In this document: positions 37,585 through 45,568 of the stretch, one piece after another | Layout of the letters: each line of letters starts with the position of its first letter | Numbering within the stretch: position 1 is the first letter of the stretch | The notes under the pieces: model-generated | What the model saw: the letters and a program-made list of their open reading frames with translations, nothing else | Told to the model about the DNA's origin: nothing | Database searches by the model: none | Made by a program: the position numbers and the translations under genes | Assembly: GCA_040391605.1 (NCBI GenBank) | Contig: JBEBXK010000002.1 | Location: 1-64,000, forward strand | Reading direction: 5' to 3' | Origin: Vulgatibacter incomptus_A | GTDB lineage: Bacteria; Myxococcota; Myxococcia; Myxococcales; Vulgatibacteraceae | DNA length: 64,000 bases

Positions 37585-38931
37585 GTGCCACGCCTCGACC
37601 CGCTCCCCCTCCTCGCAGCCATCGTCCTCCTCCTGAGCTTCCCCGCCATGCGCGCAGACGCGGCCGAGGAGGTCACGCCCTCGGAGAGTGGCGCCGGGAT
37701 CGCGTCAGCGCCCGCCCCAGCCGAGAGGCCGACCCCTACGTCGGCGCCTGACGCCGCAGAGGGCTCCCCCGCGGGAGCCGGTCGCGTCGGCGAAGGGGAG
37801 GGCCAGGCGGAGGCAGCCCAGCCGGCGCAGGCCGGGGTGGACGCGGCGACCGTTCCTGATGGGGCGCTGCCCGGCGAGCCCGGGAGCTCGGCGCTGCTCC
37901 TCCCGCCCCAGGAAGAGGAGCCGCCGGGGCCGCCGCCCTGGGGCGCGCTGTCGATCCTCGGCAAGTCGGTGGAGCCAGGCGAGATCCGGGAGTTTCCGCT
38001 GAGGATCAGTGAGTCCTTCTCCGGCAAGGGGATGGAGATCCCGGTGGTCGTGGTCCGGGGCGATCAGGAGGGGCAGACCCTCTGCCTCACCGCCGGGGTC
38101 CATGGCGACGAGCTCAACGGCGTCGAGATCGTCCGGGAGATGCTCGATTCGACCCGTGCCCGCGGCCTCTCGGGGACGATCATCGGCGTCCCCATCGTGA
38201 ACCTCCACGGCTTCCAGGGATCGTCGCGCTACCTCCCCGATCGCCGCGACCTCAACCGCTTCTTCCCGGGGAATCCCAAGGGGAATATGGCGTCGCGGAT
38301 CGCCAGCGAGGTCTTCGAGAAGGTGATCCGCCACTGCGACAAGCTCATCGATCTCCACACCGGGTCGTTCCACCGCAGCAACATGCCCCAGGTCCGCGCA
38401 GACTTGCGCGAGCCCGGCAACGTCGCCCTGGCCAAGGCCTTCGGCGCCACCGTCGTGATCCACAACCGTGGCGGCAAGGGCACGCTGCGCCGCGCCGCGC
38501 AGGACGCCGGGATCCCGGCGATCATCTACGAGGCCGGCGAGCCCATGCGCTTCCAGGCCCAGGAGATCAAGCGCGGGGTCATCGGCATCCGCAACGTCCT
38601 GGTGAACCTGGGCATGATCCGTGGCTCTCGGGTGAGCCTCGGGGAGCAGCGCACCTACTTCGAGACCCGCTGGGTCCGGGCAGAGCGGGGTGGCATCCTC
38701 GTCAACGAGGTCCGCCTCGGCGACGACGTCAGAGAGGGTGACATCCTCGGCATCATCACGGATCCGATCCGCAAGGCGAAGTCGGTGGTGGTCTCTCCCT
38801 ACCGCGGCAGGGTCATCGGCATGGTCCTCGCGCCAGTGATGATCCCGGGCTACGCGGCCTTTCACATCGGGCTACCGGGCAATCAACCGGTCGACAGCGA
38901 CGACATGGTGGAGCACGAGCGGCCCGAGTGA
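37585..38931 (+). CDS. Secreted succinylglutamate desuccinylase/aspartoacylase-family hydrolase
   Basis: A 448-residue protein beginning at GTG 37585 with a signal peptide (LLAAIVLLLSFPAMRADA), then about 95 Pro/Ala/Glu-rich residues. The catalytic domain starts near residue 135 and is of the M14-like AstE/AspA type: zinc ligands His173 and Glu176 in VHGDELNG and the third His in LIDLHTGS (about 258), plus DRRDLNRFFPG, typical of the family. The C-terminal beta domain is a biotinyl-like barrel (GGILVNEVRLGDDVREGDIL). Export is unusual for cytosolic aspartoacylases, so a periplasmic amide or peptide substrate is likely. The exact substrate is unknown. Confidence 0.85.
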   Translation: MPRLDPLPLLAAIVLLLSFPAMRADAAEEVTPSESGAGIASAPAPAERPTPTSAPDAAEGSPAGAGRVGEGEGQAEAAQPAQAGVDAATVPDGALPGEPGSSALLLPPQEEEPPGPPPWGALSILGKSVEPGEIREFPLRISESFSGKGMEIPVVVVRGDQEGQTLCLTAGVHGDELNGVEIVREMLDSTRARGLSGTIIGVPIVNLHGFQGSSRYLPDRRDLNRFFPGNPKGNMASRIASEVFEKVIRHCDKLIDLHTGSFHRSNMPQVRADLREPGNVALAKAFGATVVIHNRGGKGTLRRAAQDAGIPAIIYEAGEPMRFQAQEIKRGVIGIRNVLVNLGMIRGSRVSLGEQRTYFETRWVRAERGGILVNEVRLGDDVREGDILGIITDPIRKAKSVVVSPYRGRVIGMVLAPVMIPGYAAFHIGLPGNQPVDSDDMVEHERPE

Positions 38932-39031
38932 GCTGGGTGGAGGCCTTTCGAGATCACCCGGCAATTCGGCACGCCAGGGCTCCTCGCGCGTCGCTCTCCT
39001 CTCCGCCAGCTCCCTGATTCGACGAAGAGGT

Positions 39032-39404
39032 AGAGGCCCTCGGGCTCGCGCTCGGTGGCAGCCGGCTCTCTGACGCGAATAGGAGTCGCCCCCGCGACGA
39101 GTTGAAAGAGGCCTTGGGCTCGCGCTCGGTGGCAGCCGGCTCTCTGACGCGAATAGGAGTCGCCCCCGCGACGAGTTGGAAGAGGCCTCGGGCTCGCGCT
39201 CGGTGGCAGTCGGCTCTCTGATGCGTATAGGAGTCGCCCCCGCGACGAGTGGGAAGAGGCCCTTGGGCTCGCGCTCGGTGGCAGCCGACTCCACGACTCG
39301 TAAGGGAGTCGCCTCAACGACGGGCGGCAAGAGGCGCTTCTGCTCGCGCTCGCGCCCGATGGGCTGGACTTCGCCGGGCGCATCCACGATGCGCCGCAGG
39401 CTGC
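39032..39404. repeat. Tandem 74-75-bp imperfect repeats, four units plus a partial fifth
   Basis: Units begin at 39032, 39107, 39181, 39255 and 39330, each opening with AGAGGC, so the period is 74 or 75. Units 1-3 are nearly identical; unit 4 diverges in its second half, and unit 5 matches only at its start. A constant stretch is GGGCTCGCGCTCGGTGGCAG, followed by GGAGTCGC-type sequence with a small GTCGC/GCGAC hairpin. The alternating 74/75 period breaks every reading frame, so it is not a repeated peptide. The rest of the 38932-39503 gap holds nothing else I can support. Confidence 0.85.
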
Positions 39405-39503
39405 CCGCGGTTATGCTGCGTCGCGTTTTTCGCGCGATGCAATGGAACGAACGCCTGGCCGGTTCCATCGGTCGCGCGCCCCCTCAGAGGACCGACCCTC
39501 ACC

Positions 39504-40682
39504 ATGAAAGCCTCGACCATCGTGTTCTTCCTCGTCGCCACGCTGATCGTCTTCCTGGGCCACTTCTACATCTGGACCCGCCTCGTCCGCGCCCCGGGCT
39601 GGCCCGCCCCCTGGGCGACCGTGGGTACGGTGGCGTTGATCGCCCTCGCCCTCGTAGTGCCGCTGGTGATGCCGCTCACCAGGGTCCTCCCCCGGGCCTG
39701 GGCCGGCCCTCTCTCGTGGATCGCCTTCTTCTGGATGGGCTTCGGCTTCCTCCTCACGGTCTCGGTCTTCGCCTCCGACCTCCTCCGCTGGATGGGCCTG
39801 GGCGCGGCCTCGCTCTGGGCGCTGCTGGCCACCAAGGATCCCGCAGACCCGATCCGCCGGGAGCTCCTCACCAAGGGCACCGCCGCCGCGGCGTCCGTCC
39901 TCGCCTTGGGATCCGGCGCTGTCGCCCTGCGCGGCGGATTGGGGGAGGTCGACGTCGTCGAGGTGCCGATCCGGCTGGAGCGCCTGCCGCCCCAGCTCTC
40001 CGGCTACACCATCGTTCAACTCACCGATGTACACATCGGCCCCTTGATCGGCAGCCGCTTCGTCGAGCAGATCGTTGCCAAGACCAACGCCGAGCGCCCC
40101 GACGCCATCGTGATCACCGGAGATCTGGTCGACGGCAGCGTCCGGGAGCTCGCCCGCCATGCGGAGCCCCTCGCCAGGCTCGCGGCGAGAGATGGCGTCT
40201 ACTTCGTCACCGGCAACCACGAGTACTACTCCGGCGTGGAGGAGTGGCTGCCCTACCTCGAGCGGATGGGGATCCGGGTGCTGCGAAACGAGCGGACCAG
40301 CCTCGGCGGCTCGGGCGCCTCCTTCGACCTCGCCGGCATCGACGACGAGTGGGCGGTCCGCCACGGCAGGGGCCACGGCGCCGATCTCTCGAGCGCCGTC
40401 GCCGGCAGAGATCCCGAGCGCGAGCTGGTCCTCCTCGCCCACCAGCCCAAGGCCATCGCCGAAGCGGCCGCGGCAGGCGTCGGCCTTCAGATCTCGGGGC
40501 ATACCCACGGCGGTCAGATCTGGCCCTTCACCGGCCTGGTCCACCTGGCGCAGCCCTACGTCGCCGGCCTCCACCGCCACGACGAGCTCACCCAGATCTA
40601 CGTCAGCCGCGGCACCGGCTTCTGGGGTCCCCCCATGCGCCTGGGCGCCCCCGCCGAGATCACCCGCCTCGTCCTGACCTGA
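39504..40682 (+). CDS. Membrane-bound metallophosphoesterase
   Basis: A 392-residue protein. Residues 1-110 contain about four membrane segments (STIVFFLVATLIVFLGHFYI and others). Residues about 150-392 are a calcineurin-like phosphoesterase with all metal motifs: QLTDVHIGPL, VITGDLVDG, VTGNHEYY, LLAHQPKA and SGHTHGGQIWP. The layout matches YkuE-like phosphoesterases, some of which hydrolyse UDP-2,3-diacylglucosamine in lipid A synthesis, but the substrate cannot be set here. ATG 39504 is chosen at the first membrane helix; an upstream open frame runs into the repeat block. It is followed by an inverted-repeat element. Confidence 0.88.
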   Translation: MKASTIVFFLVATLIVFLGHFYIWTRLVRAPGWPAPWATVGTVALIALALVVPLVMPLTRVLPRAWAGPLSWIAFFWMGFGFLLTVSVFASDLLRWMGLGAASLWALLATKDPADPIRRELLTKGTAAAASVLALGSGAVALRGGLGEVDVVEVPIRLERLPPQLSGYTIVQLTDVHIGPLIGSRFVEQIVAKTNAERPDAIVITGDLVDGSVRELARHAEPLARLAARDGVYFVTGNHEYYSGVEEWLPYLERMGIRVLRNERTSLGGSGASFDLAGIDDEWAVRHGRGHGADLSSAVAGRDPERELVLLAHQPKAIAEAAAAGVGLQISGHTHGGQIWPFTGLVHLAQPYVAGLHRHDELTQIYVSRGTGFWGPPMRLGAPAEITRLVLT

Positions 40683-40688
40683 GTCTCG

Positions 40689-40835
40689 GCAGGCGGAAGA
40701 GCTGGGTCCAACCATGCGCCCTGGCCGATCCCGGCGGGCGCAAGCGCCAGGGCGGCCATGCGCCCGGGCGTCCTGCCTTCATGCCAAGCCCGTCCGGGCC
40801 GATTCCGGCAGGCGAATTCGAATTCTTCCGCCTGC
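40689..40835. repeat. 147-bp element bounded by 12-bp inverted repeats
   Basis: GCAGGCGGAAGA (40689-40700) is the exact reverse complement of TCTTCCGCCTGC (40824-40835). Inside, CGCCCTGGC and GCCAGGGCG form a 9-bp stem near 40717-40755, and GGCCGATCCCGGCGGGCG near 40722 is repeated with changes as GGCCGATTCCGGCAGGCG near 40798. It starts 6 bases after the phosphoesterase stop and holds no gene. It could be a transcript-end structure or a small non-coding mobile element; no target duplication was seen. Confidence 0.6.
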
Positions 40836-40937
40836 TTGTCGTCCGTTCCATCGTTCCATGCGAGAGTCGCGGGGAAGCTGATGCTCGCAGGCCCGGCCCG
40901 ATCAGGGGATGGGACGCCGCGGCTGAAAGGAGTCGAC

Positions 40938-42632
40938 GTGAGGGTGCGGGGATATTGGGTGGCGACGGCGCTCGTCGTGTCGGCCTTCGCGGCAGGCTGT
41001 GGTGGTTGCAGGGGCAAGGACGCAGGGGAGCCGACGAGGTCCGCGGCTTCGTTCCTGCCGGCGCGGCCCCTCTCGGCGGTGGTGGTGCCGGCCCCGGAGA
41101 AGCTGGGACGCACGGTGAAGGAGCTCGAAACATCTCGGGTCGCAGGCCTCGCCGCCACCGCCGCGGGCGCCAGAGATACGGCGGAGCTGGTGCGTCCGGT
41201 GCTGCGTCAGCTCGGCTTCGATCCCAGGACCCCCGAGGGCTTCGCGGAGGCCGGCATCGACGGCAGCAGGAGCCTGGCCTACGGCGACGATGGGGCGGGG
41301 CGCCAGGTGCTGGTCATCGCCGTGAGCGATCCGGGGCGCTTCGACACCTACGTCTCCGCGCTGGCCAGGCGCTTCGGCGGGGTCCAGAAGGCCGAGGCGA
41401 TCTATGAAGGGACGGAGGAGGCTCCGGCCCCGAAGCGTACGCTCAAGACCTTCGCCACCGAGGCGGGGCAGGTGCAGCTGGCCTACGGGATCCACGACGG
41501 CTTCGCGGTGATCGGCACAGGGAAGGGCGCGGTCGACGCGGTGGGCGGCTCCCTCTCGCGCCCCTCCGGTCAGGGCCTCGATGGAAACCCTGCCTACCTC
41601 AAGCTCCTCACCAAGTTGGGTGAACGGGATCTCTACGGCTGGCTGCCGTCCGGCTTGGGCCAGGGGCGGGCCCAGCGCTTCAAGAGCGGCGTCGCCTTCG
41701 GGATCGACGCCGCCACCAGCGGGCTGAACGTGCGGGTCGTGATGCCGCAGGGGCCGCTGCAGGTGGCGGTGATCCACGCCATGGGGAAGGTGGCGGGGGC
41801 GGAGCTGGTGAGCCAGCTCGGCCAGGACGACTTCCTCGCCGTGCGCCTGGGCGGCGAGCCTCCCGCGCTCCAGCCGCTCCTCGGCTCGATCCTGCCGCGC
41901 GGCATGAACGCCAAGCTGCGCCGGGCGGGGATCGATCCCGTCACCGACGTCCTCGGCCTGCTCCAGCCAGGGATCGTGCTGGGGTTCGAGCTCAACCCGG
42001 CGATCGATCTCTCGAGAGGGCTCCCCACCGATCCTTCGATCGCCCGCACCAACCCCTTCAACTTCGTGCAGGCCAAGCTCGTTGCCAAGGTGGTGGATCG
42101 GGAGAAGGCGGCGCAGGTCCTGGAGAAGCTCGCCGCGGGCGCCGGCGCCTTCCAGATGCAGGTGGCGCGGGAGGAGCGCGAGGGCGCCATCATCTATCGC
42201 GCCACGTACGCCGCTGGGGAGGGGATGAGCTGGAGCCTCGTCGGCGACACCCTCATCGCAACCGGCGGTGCAGGGAAGTTCGAAAAGGCGATGGCTCGCC
42301 TCATACAGAGCAAGAATGGCGGTCCCACGAAGGCGTCGGCCGGGGCGGTGGTCGCCCAGGCACAGGCCGCGACCTTGGATGCCTTCATCATCGAGGATCC
42401 CGCGGCGCGAAAGATCTTCGAGTCGGCGGGATCGGCCGCGCATCTGGACATGGCGCGGCTGACCAAGGCGATGCGGGCCATCCCCGAATCGGCCTACGGG
42501 ATCGGCGGCTTCCGCCTCAAGGGGCTGATGGAGAGCTGGGTGGAGCTGCTGGACGAGGTGAAGGGCGTCACCGCCTCCTTCTCGATCGACGAGGAAGGGA
42601 TGATCGTCGACGCCAACGTCGGGCTGAAGTGA
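40938..42632 (+). CDS. Hypothetical lipoprotein coupled to an ABC transporter
   Basis: A 564-residue protein. GTG 40938 has AAAGGAG 6 bases upstream and starts a signal (RVRGYWVATALVVSAFAAGC, Cys21); the next residues are GGCRGKDAG. The mature part has repeated alpha/beta segments (VLVIAVSDPGRFDTYVSALA, AYGIHDGFAVIGTGKGAVDA, SLVGDTLIATGGAGKFEKAM) that recall DUF3352-type extracytoplasmic proteins, but I am not sure of the family. Its stop overlaps the start of the ABC ATPase gene by 4 bases, and the ATPase and permease overlap likewise, so it is probably a partner of that transporter. Confidence 0.8.
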   Translation: MRVRGYWVATALVVSAFAAGCGGCRGKDAGEPTRSAASFLPARPLSAVVVPAPEKLGRTVKELETSRVAGLAATAAGARDTAELVRPVLRQLGFDPRTPEGFAEAGIDGSRSLAYGDDGAGRQVLVIAVSDPGRFDTYVSALARRFGGVQKAEAIYEGTEEAPAPKRTLKTFATEAGQVQLAYGIHDGFAVIGTGKGAVDAVGGSLSRPSGQGLDGNPAYLKLLTKLGERDLYGWLPSGLGQGRAQRFKSGVAFGIDAATSGLNVRVVMPQGPLQVAVIHAMGKVAGAELVSQLGQDDFLAVRLGGEPPALQPLLGSILPRGMNAKLRRAGIDPVTDVLGLLQPGIVLGFELNPAIDLSRGLPTDPSIARTNPFNFVQAKLVAKVVDREKAAQVLEKLAAGAGAFQMQVAREEREGAIIYRATYAAGEGMSWSLVGDTLIATGGAGKFEKAMARLIQSKNGGPTKASAGAVVAQAQAATLDAFIIEDPAARKIFESAGSAAHLDMARLTKAMRAIPESAYGIGGFRLKGLMESWVELLDEVKGVTASFSIDEEGMIVDANVGLK

Positions 42633-43318
42633 TCCGCCTCGAAGGGATCCGCAAGTCCTATCGCGATGGCGCAGCGACCTTCGACGTCCTGCGGGGTGTC
42701 TCACTCCAGGTGGACGAAGGGGACCTGGTTGCGGTGATGGGGGCCTCGGGCTCGGGGAAGTCCACGCTCCTCCACGTGATCGGCGGCCTCGACCGCGACT
42801 ACCAAGGGGAGGCCACCGTCCTGGGCCGGGGTCTCTCGAAGCTCTCCGATCGAGAGCTGGCCCTCTACCGCAACCAGACCGTCGGCTTCGTCTTCCAATC
42901 GTTCAACCTGGTGCCTCCATTGGACGTGCTGCAGAACGTGCTCCTGCCCAGCTTCTTCTCCAGGGAAGAGGGCGCACGGGAGAGCGCCCGGCGAGCCCTG
43001 GCTCGGGTGGGACTCGAGGGCAAGGAGCGGCGGCTGCCCGCCCAGCTCTCGGGTGGGGAGCGGCAGCGGGTGGCCCTGGCCCGGGCGCTCTTTCGCAAGC
43101 CGCGGATCGTCCTGGCAGACGAGCCCACCGGCTCCCTGGACGCCGCCACCGCCTCCGGCGTGATCGACCTCCTCCTCGAGTTGAACGCGAAGGAGGGCAT
43201 CACCCTGATCCTGGTCACCCACGACGAGAGGGTGGCGGCCAAGGCCCGCCGCACCCTGCACTTGCGCGATGGCCTCCTCCAACCCGCCATCGACCGCGTC
43301 GCCGAGGTGGCCCGATGA
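42629..43318 (+). CDS. ABC transporter ATP-binding protein, LolD/MacB type
   Basis: A 229-residue ATPase. Walker A is GASGSGKS (38-45), the Q-loop is at FVFQSFNLVP (88-97), the signature is LSGGERQ (140-146), Walker B is VLADEPTG (161-168) and the switch His is in VTHDE. FQSFNL and the short length are typical of the MacB/LolD/FtsE branch, which energises mechanical work or lipoprotein release rather than bulk transport. It starts at a GTG overlapping the lipoprotein stop and ends overlapping the permease ATG. Confidence 0.93.
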   Translation: MIRLEGIRKSYRDGAATFDVLRGVSLQVDEGDLVAVMGASGSGKSTLLHVIGGLDRDYQGEATVLGRGLSKLSDRELALYRNQTVGFVFQSFNLVPPLDVLQNVLLPSFFSREEGARESARRALARVGLEGKERRLPAQLSGGERQRVALARALFRKPRIVLADEPTGSLDAATASGVIDLLLELNAKEGITLILVTHDERVAAKARRTLHLRDGLLQPAIDRVAEVAR

Positions 43319-44598
43319 GCGGGCGACGGCTGCTGCAGCTCGTCTGGCTCAACCTGCGTCGCGACCTGCGGGGGAACCTCCTCTCGGCGTTGGGCGTGGC
43401 GGCGGGGATCGGCGCCCTGGTCTTCTTCGTGGCGTTGGGGCTGGGGGTGGGGGAGGTGGTGAGGACCCGCCTCTTCCCAGCCGACGCCCGCTTCCTCGAG
43501 GTGATCCCGCCGCGGGTCTCCATGGGGATCTTCGGCGGCGTCCGCCTCGACGATCGCGCGGTCGAGCGGCTTCGGGCGCTCCCCGACTCGGAGGCGGCGT
43601 ATCGGAAGATGCAGCTCCGCATCCCTGCGATCAGCCGCTACGACGGCCGCTTCTTTGGCCAGCGGCTGCGGATGGGCCTGGAGATCCTGGGAGAGGGCGT
43701 CGACACCGGCCTCGTCGAGGCCGATCTGACCTCTGGGAGCGCCTTCGAGGATCCCGGGGAGCAGGGCGCCATCCCGGTGGTCGTCTCTACCCGCCTCCTC
43801 GAGATCTACAACAAGAGCTTCGCCAAGAATCGGGGCCTCCCCTCGCTCTCGGGGGCGATGCTCCGTGGCTTCCAATTCCCCGTGGAGTTCGGCCGCTCCT
43901 ATGTCACGGCCCAGGCGTCGCAAGGCACGCAGCTCCGGCAGGAGGCGCAGCTCGCAGGGATCTCCGATCGCGCGCTGCTCCAGGGGATCACCATCCCCCT
44001 GGAGACCGCCCGGCGGCTGAACGCCCGCTTCGGCGAGGACGCCAGCTCCTACTCCTCGGTGGTGCTGGTGGCCCGGGCGCCCGATCGAGTGCCGGCCCTA
44101 GCACAGAGCGTGAGAGAGCTCGGCTTCGAGATCGACGACTCCGAGCGGACCCTGGCCGAACGGGTAGGCGCGGCGGTGGCGATCACCACCGCCGCCCTGG
44201 CGCTGCTCTCCCTGCTGATCTGTGGCCTCGCTGCTCTGAACATCGCCCTCACCCTGGGAGCCGCGATCCGCAACCGCTCCCGGGAGATCGGGATCTTGCG
44301 CGCCGTGGGCGCGACGTCTCGCGCCATCGCCTCCCTGATCCTGGGCGAGGCCGCCGCCATCGGCCTGCTGGGTGGGGCGGGCGGCGCGCTGGCCGCCTAT
44401 GGCGCCGCCGCGGCGGTGGATCGCGCCGCCCGGACCTGGCTCCCGGACTTCCCGTTCAAGCCCGAGACCTTCTTCGGCTTTCCGCCGTGGCTCGTGGCTG
44501 GGGCCGTGGGAGCGGGCGTCCTCGCGGCGATCCTCGGCGCGCTCCCCCCCTCCCGCAGGGCCGCGCGCCTCGACCCCGCCCGGGCCATCGGCGAGTAA
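43315..44598 (+). CDS. ABC transporter permease, FtsX/MacB type
   Basis: A 427-residue permease with the four-helix FtsX plan: one segment near residues 20-45 (LLSALGVAAGIGALVFFVAL), a large periplasmic domain (about 50-290) and three C-terminal segments (about 290-315, 340-365 and 385-415). Diagnostic sequence around the helices is NRSREIGILRAVGATSRAI and RRAARLDPARAIGE. Such permeases work with a LolD/MacB ATPase to move lipoproteins, peptides or toxins across the envelope. With only one permease gene, it probably forms a homodimer like MacB. Substrate unknown. Confidence 0.92.
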   Translation: MSGRRLLQLVWLNLRRDLRGNLLSALGVAAGIGALVFFVALGLGVGEVVRTRLFPADARFLEVIPPRVSMGIFGGVRLDDRAVERLRALPDSEAAYRKMQLRIPAISRYDGRFFGQRLRMGLEILGEGVDTGLVEADLTSGSAFEDPGEQGAIPVVVSTRLLEIYNKSFAKNRGLPSLSGAMLRGFQFPVEFGRSYVTAQASQGTQLRQEAQLAGISDRALLQGITIPLETARRLNARFGEDASSYSSVVLVARAPDRVPALAQSVRELGFEIDDSERTLAERVGAAVAITTAALALLSLLICGLAALNIALTLGAAIRNRSREIGILRAVGATSRAIASLILGEAAAIGLLGGAGGALAAYGAAAAVDRAARTWLPDFPFKPETFFGFPPWLVAGAVGAGVLAAILGALPPSRRAARLDPARAIGE

Positions 44599-44629
44599 AG
44601 CTTCCCTTCTCACGCCTCGGCTTCGTACC

Positions 44630-45529
44630 ATGGGGTCAAGTGGGTCGCTCGCCGCCCCCTCGGGGGTGAAGGGGCGCGCTTTGCAGGCGCCCGATCTCCG
44701 GCCCCCCCGATTGGCGGTCGTCGTGTTGCGCGAAAAGTCCTGCGGCGTAGTCCCATTTCGCGAGGAGAGGGGAGAGATCCTCTACCTCGTGATCTCCTCC
44801 GCGGTGACCAAGCGCGAGCATTGGGAGTTCCCCAAGGGCGGCGTCGAGGAGGGAGAGCGTGAGATCCAGACCGCGCTCCGCGAGCTTCGAGAGGAGACCG
44901 GGGTCACCGACGTCAGGATCCTACCGGGCTTCCGCGAGCCCATCCGCTACATCTACCGCCGCCCCGAGGGGCTGGTCTCCAAGCAGGTCGTCTACTTCAT
45001 CGGCAAGGTCGGCAACCCCAAGGTAGTCCTGCGCCTCGAGGAGGCCAAAGACTACCGCTGGGCGAACTACGACGAGACCTACCGGCTGATCCGCCACGCC
45101 AACGCCCGCATCCTCCTGGAGCGCTGCCACGCCTTCATCATCGGCAAGCCGATGCCCAGCCGCTCCGAGCGTCGCCCGCTGCCGCCGCGCGGCACAGCGT
45201 CCGGCACAGCCGCGCCGACGGGGCCGGCGGCGGCCCAGCGCGAGGCACCTCCGGCCCCCCGGCAGGCACGCCCCCCACAGCCCCCGCCCCATCGGCCGCC
45301 GCTCCCTACTCTGGCACCAGACGGCCCATCCGCCCCGACCTCTCAGCAGGCTGACGGGACTGCCCCGCCCACCCCGGAGAAGAGCAGCAAGAGGCGTCGG
45401 CGTCGACGGCGCAGAGGCCGGGGCGATGGCGCCAGGGGCGCCGCTCCCCCGGAGGGAGGCGAGGGCACGCCGCGGCAGCCAGCTCGTCCAAACTCGCCAC
45501 CCTCGCCGAAGTTTCCGAGCGAAGGCTGA
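44630..45529 (+). CDS. Nudix hydrolase with Pro/Ala-rich, Arg-rich tail
   Basis: A protein of up to 299 residues. The Nudix box GGVEEGEREIQTALRELREETGV (70-92) carries all the metal-binding residues (GX5EX7REUXEEXGU), and the preceding HWEFPKGG suits diadenosine polyphosphate hydrolases. Residues about 180-299 form a disordered Pro/Ala tail with an eight-Arg run (KRRRRRRRRGRG), probably for binding nucleic acid or a membrane surface. The start is uncertain: ATG 44630 is listed, but GTG 44723 just before REKSCGVVPF would remove 31 residues. It is 31 bases downstream of the permease and could be cotranscribed. Confidence 0.8.
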   Translation: MGSSGSLAAPSGVKGRALQAPDLRPPRLAVVVLREKSCGVVPFREERGEILYLVISSAVTKREHWEFPKGGVEEGEREIQTALRELREETGVTDVRILPGFREPIRYIYRRPEGLVSKQVVYFIGKVGNPKVVLRLEEAKDYRWANYDETYRLIRHANARILLERCHAFIIGKPMPSRSERRPLPPRGTASGTAAPTGPAAAQREAPPAPRQARPPQPPPHRPPLPTLAPDGPSAPTSQQADGTAPPTPEKSSKRRRRRRRRGRGDGARGAAPPEGGEGTPRQPARPNSPPSPKFPSEG

Positions 45530-45568
45530 TCCAGGTAGGAGCGGATCCCGGCGAAGCAGGCCGAGCGG

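Noticed and set aside
39032..39404. CRISPR array
   Set aside because: The repeats abut each other without unique spacers, units differ along their length, and no cas gene is near.
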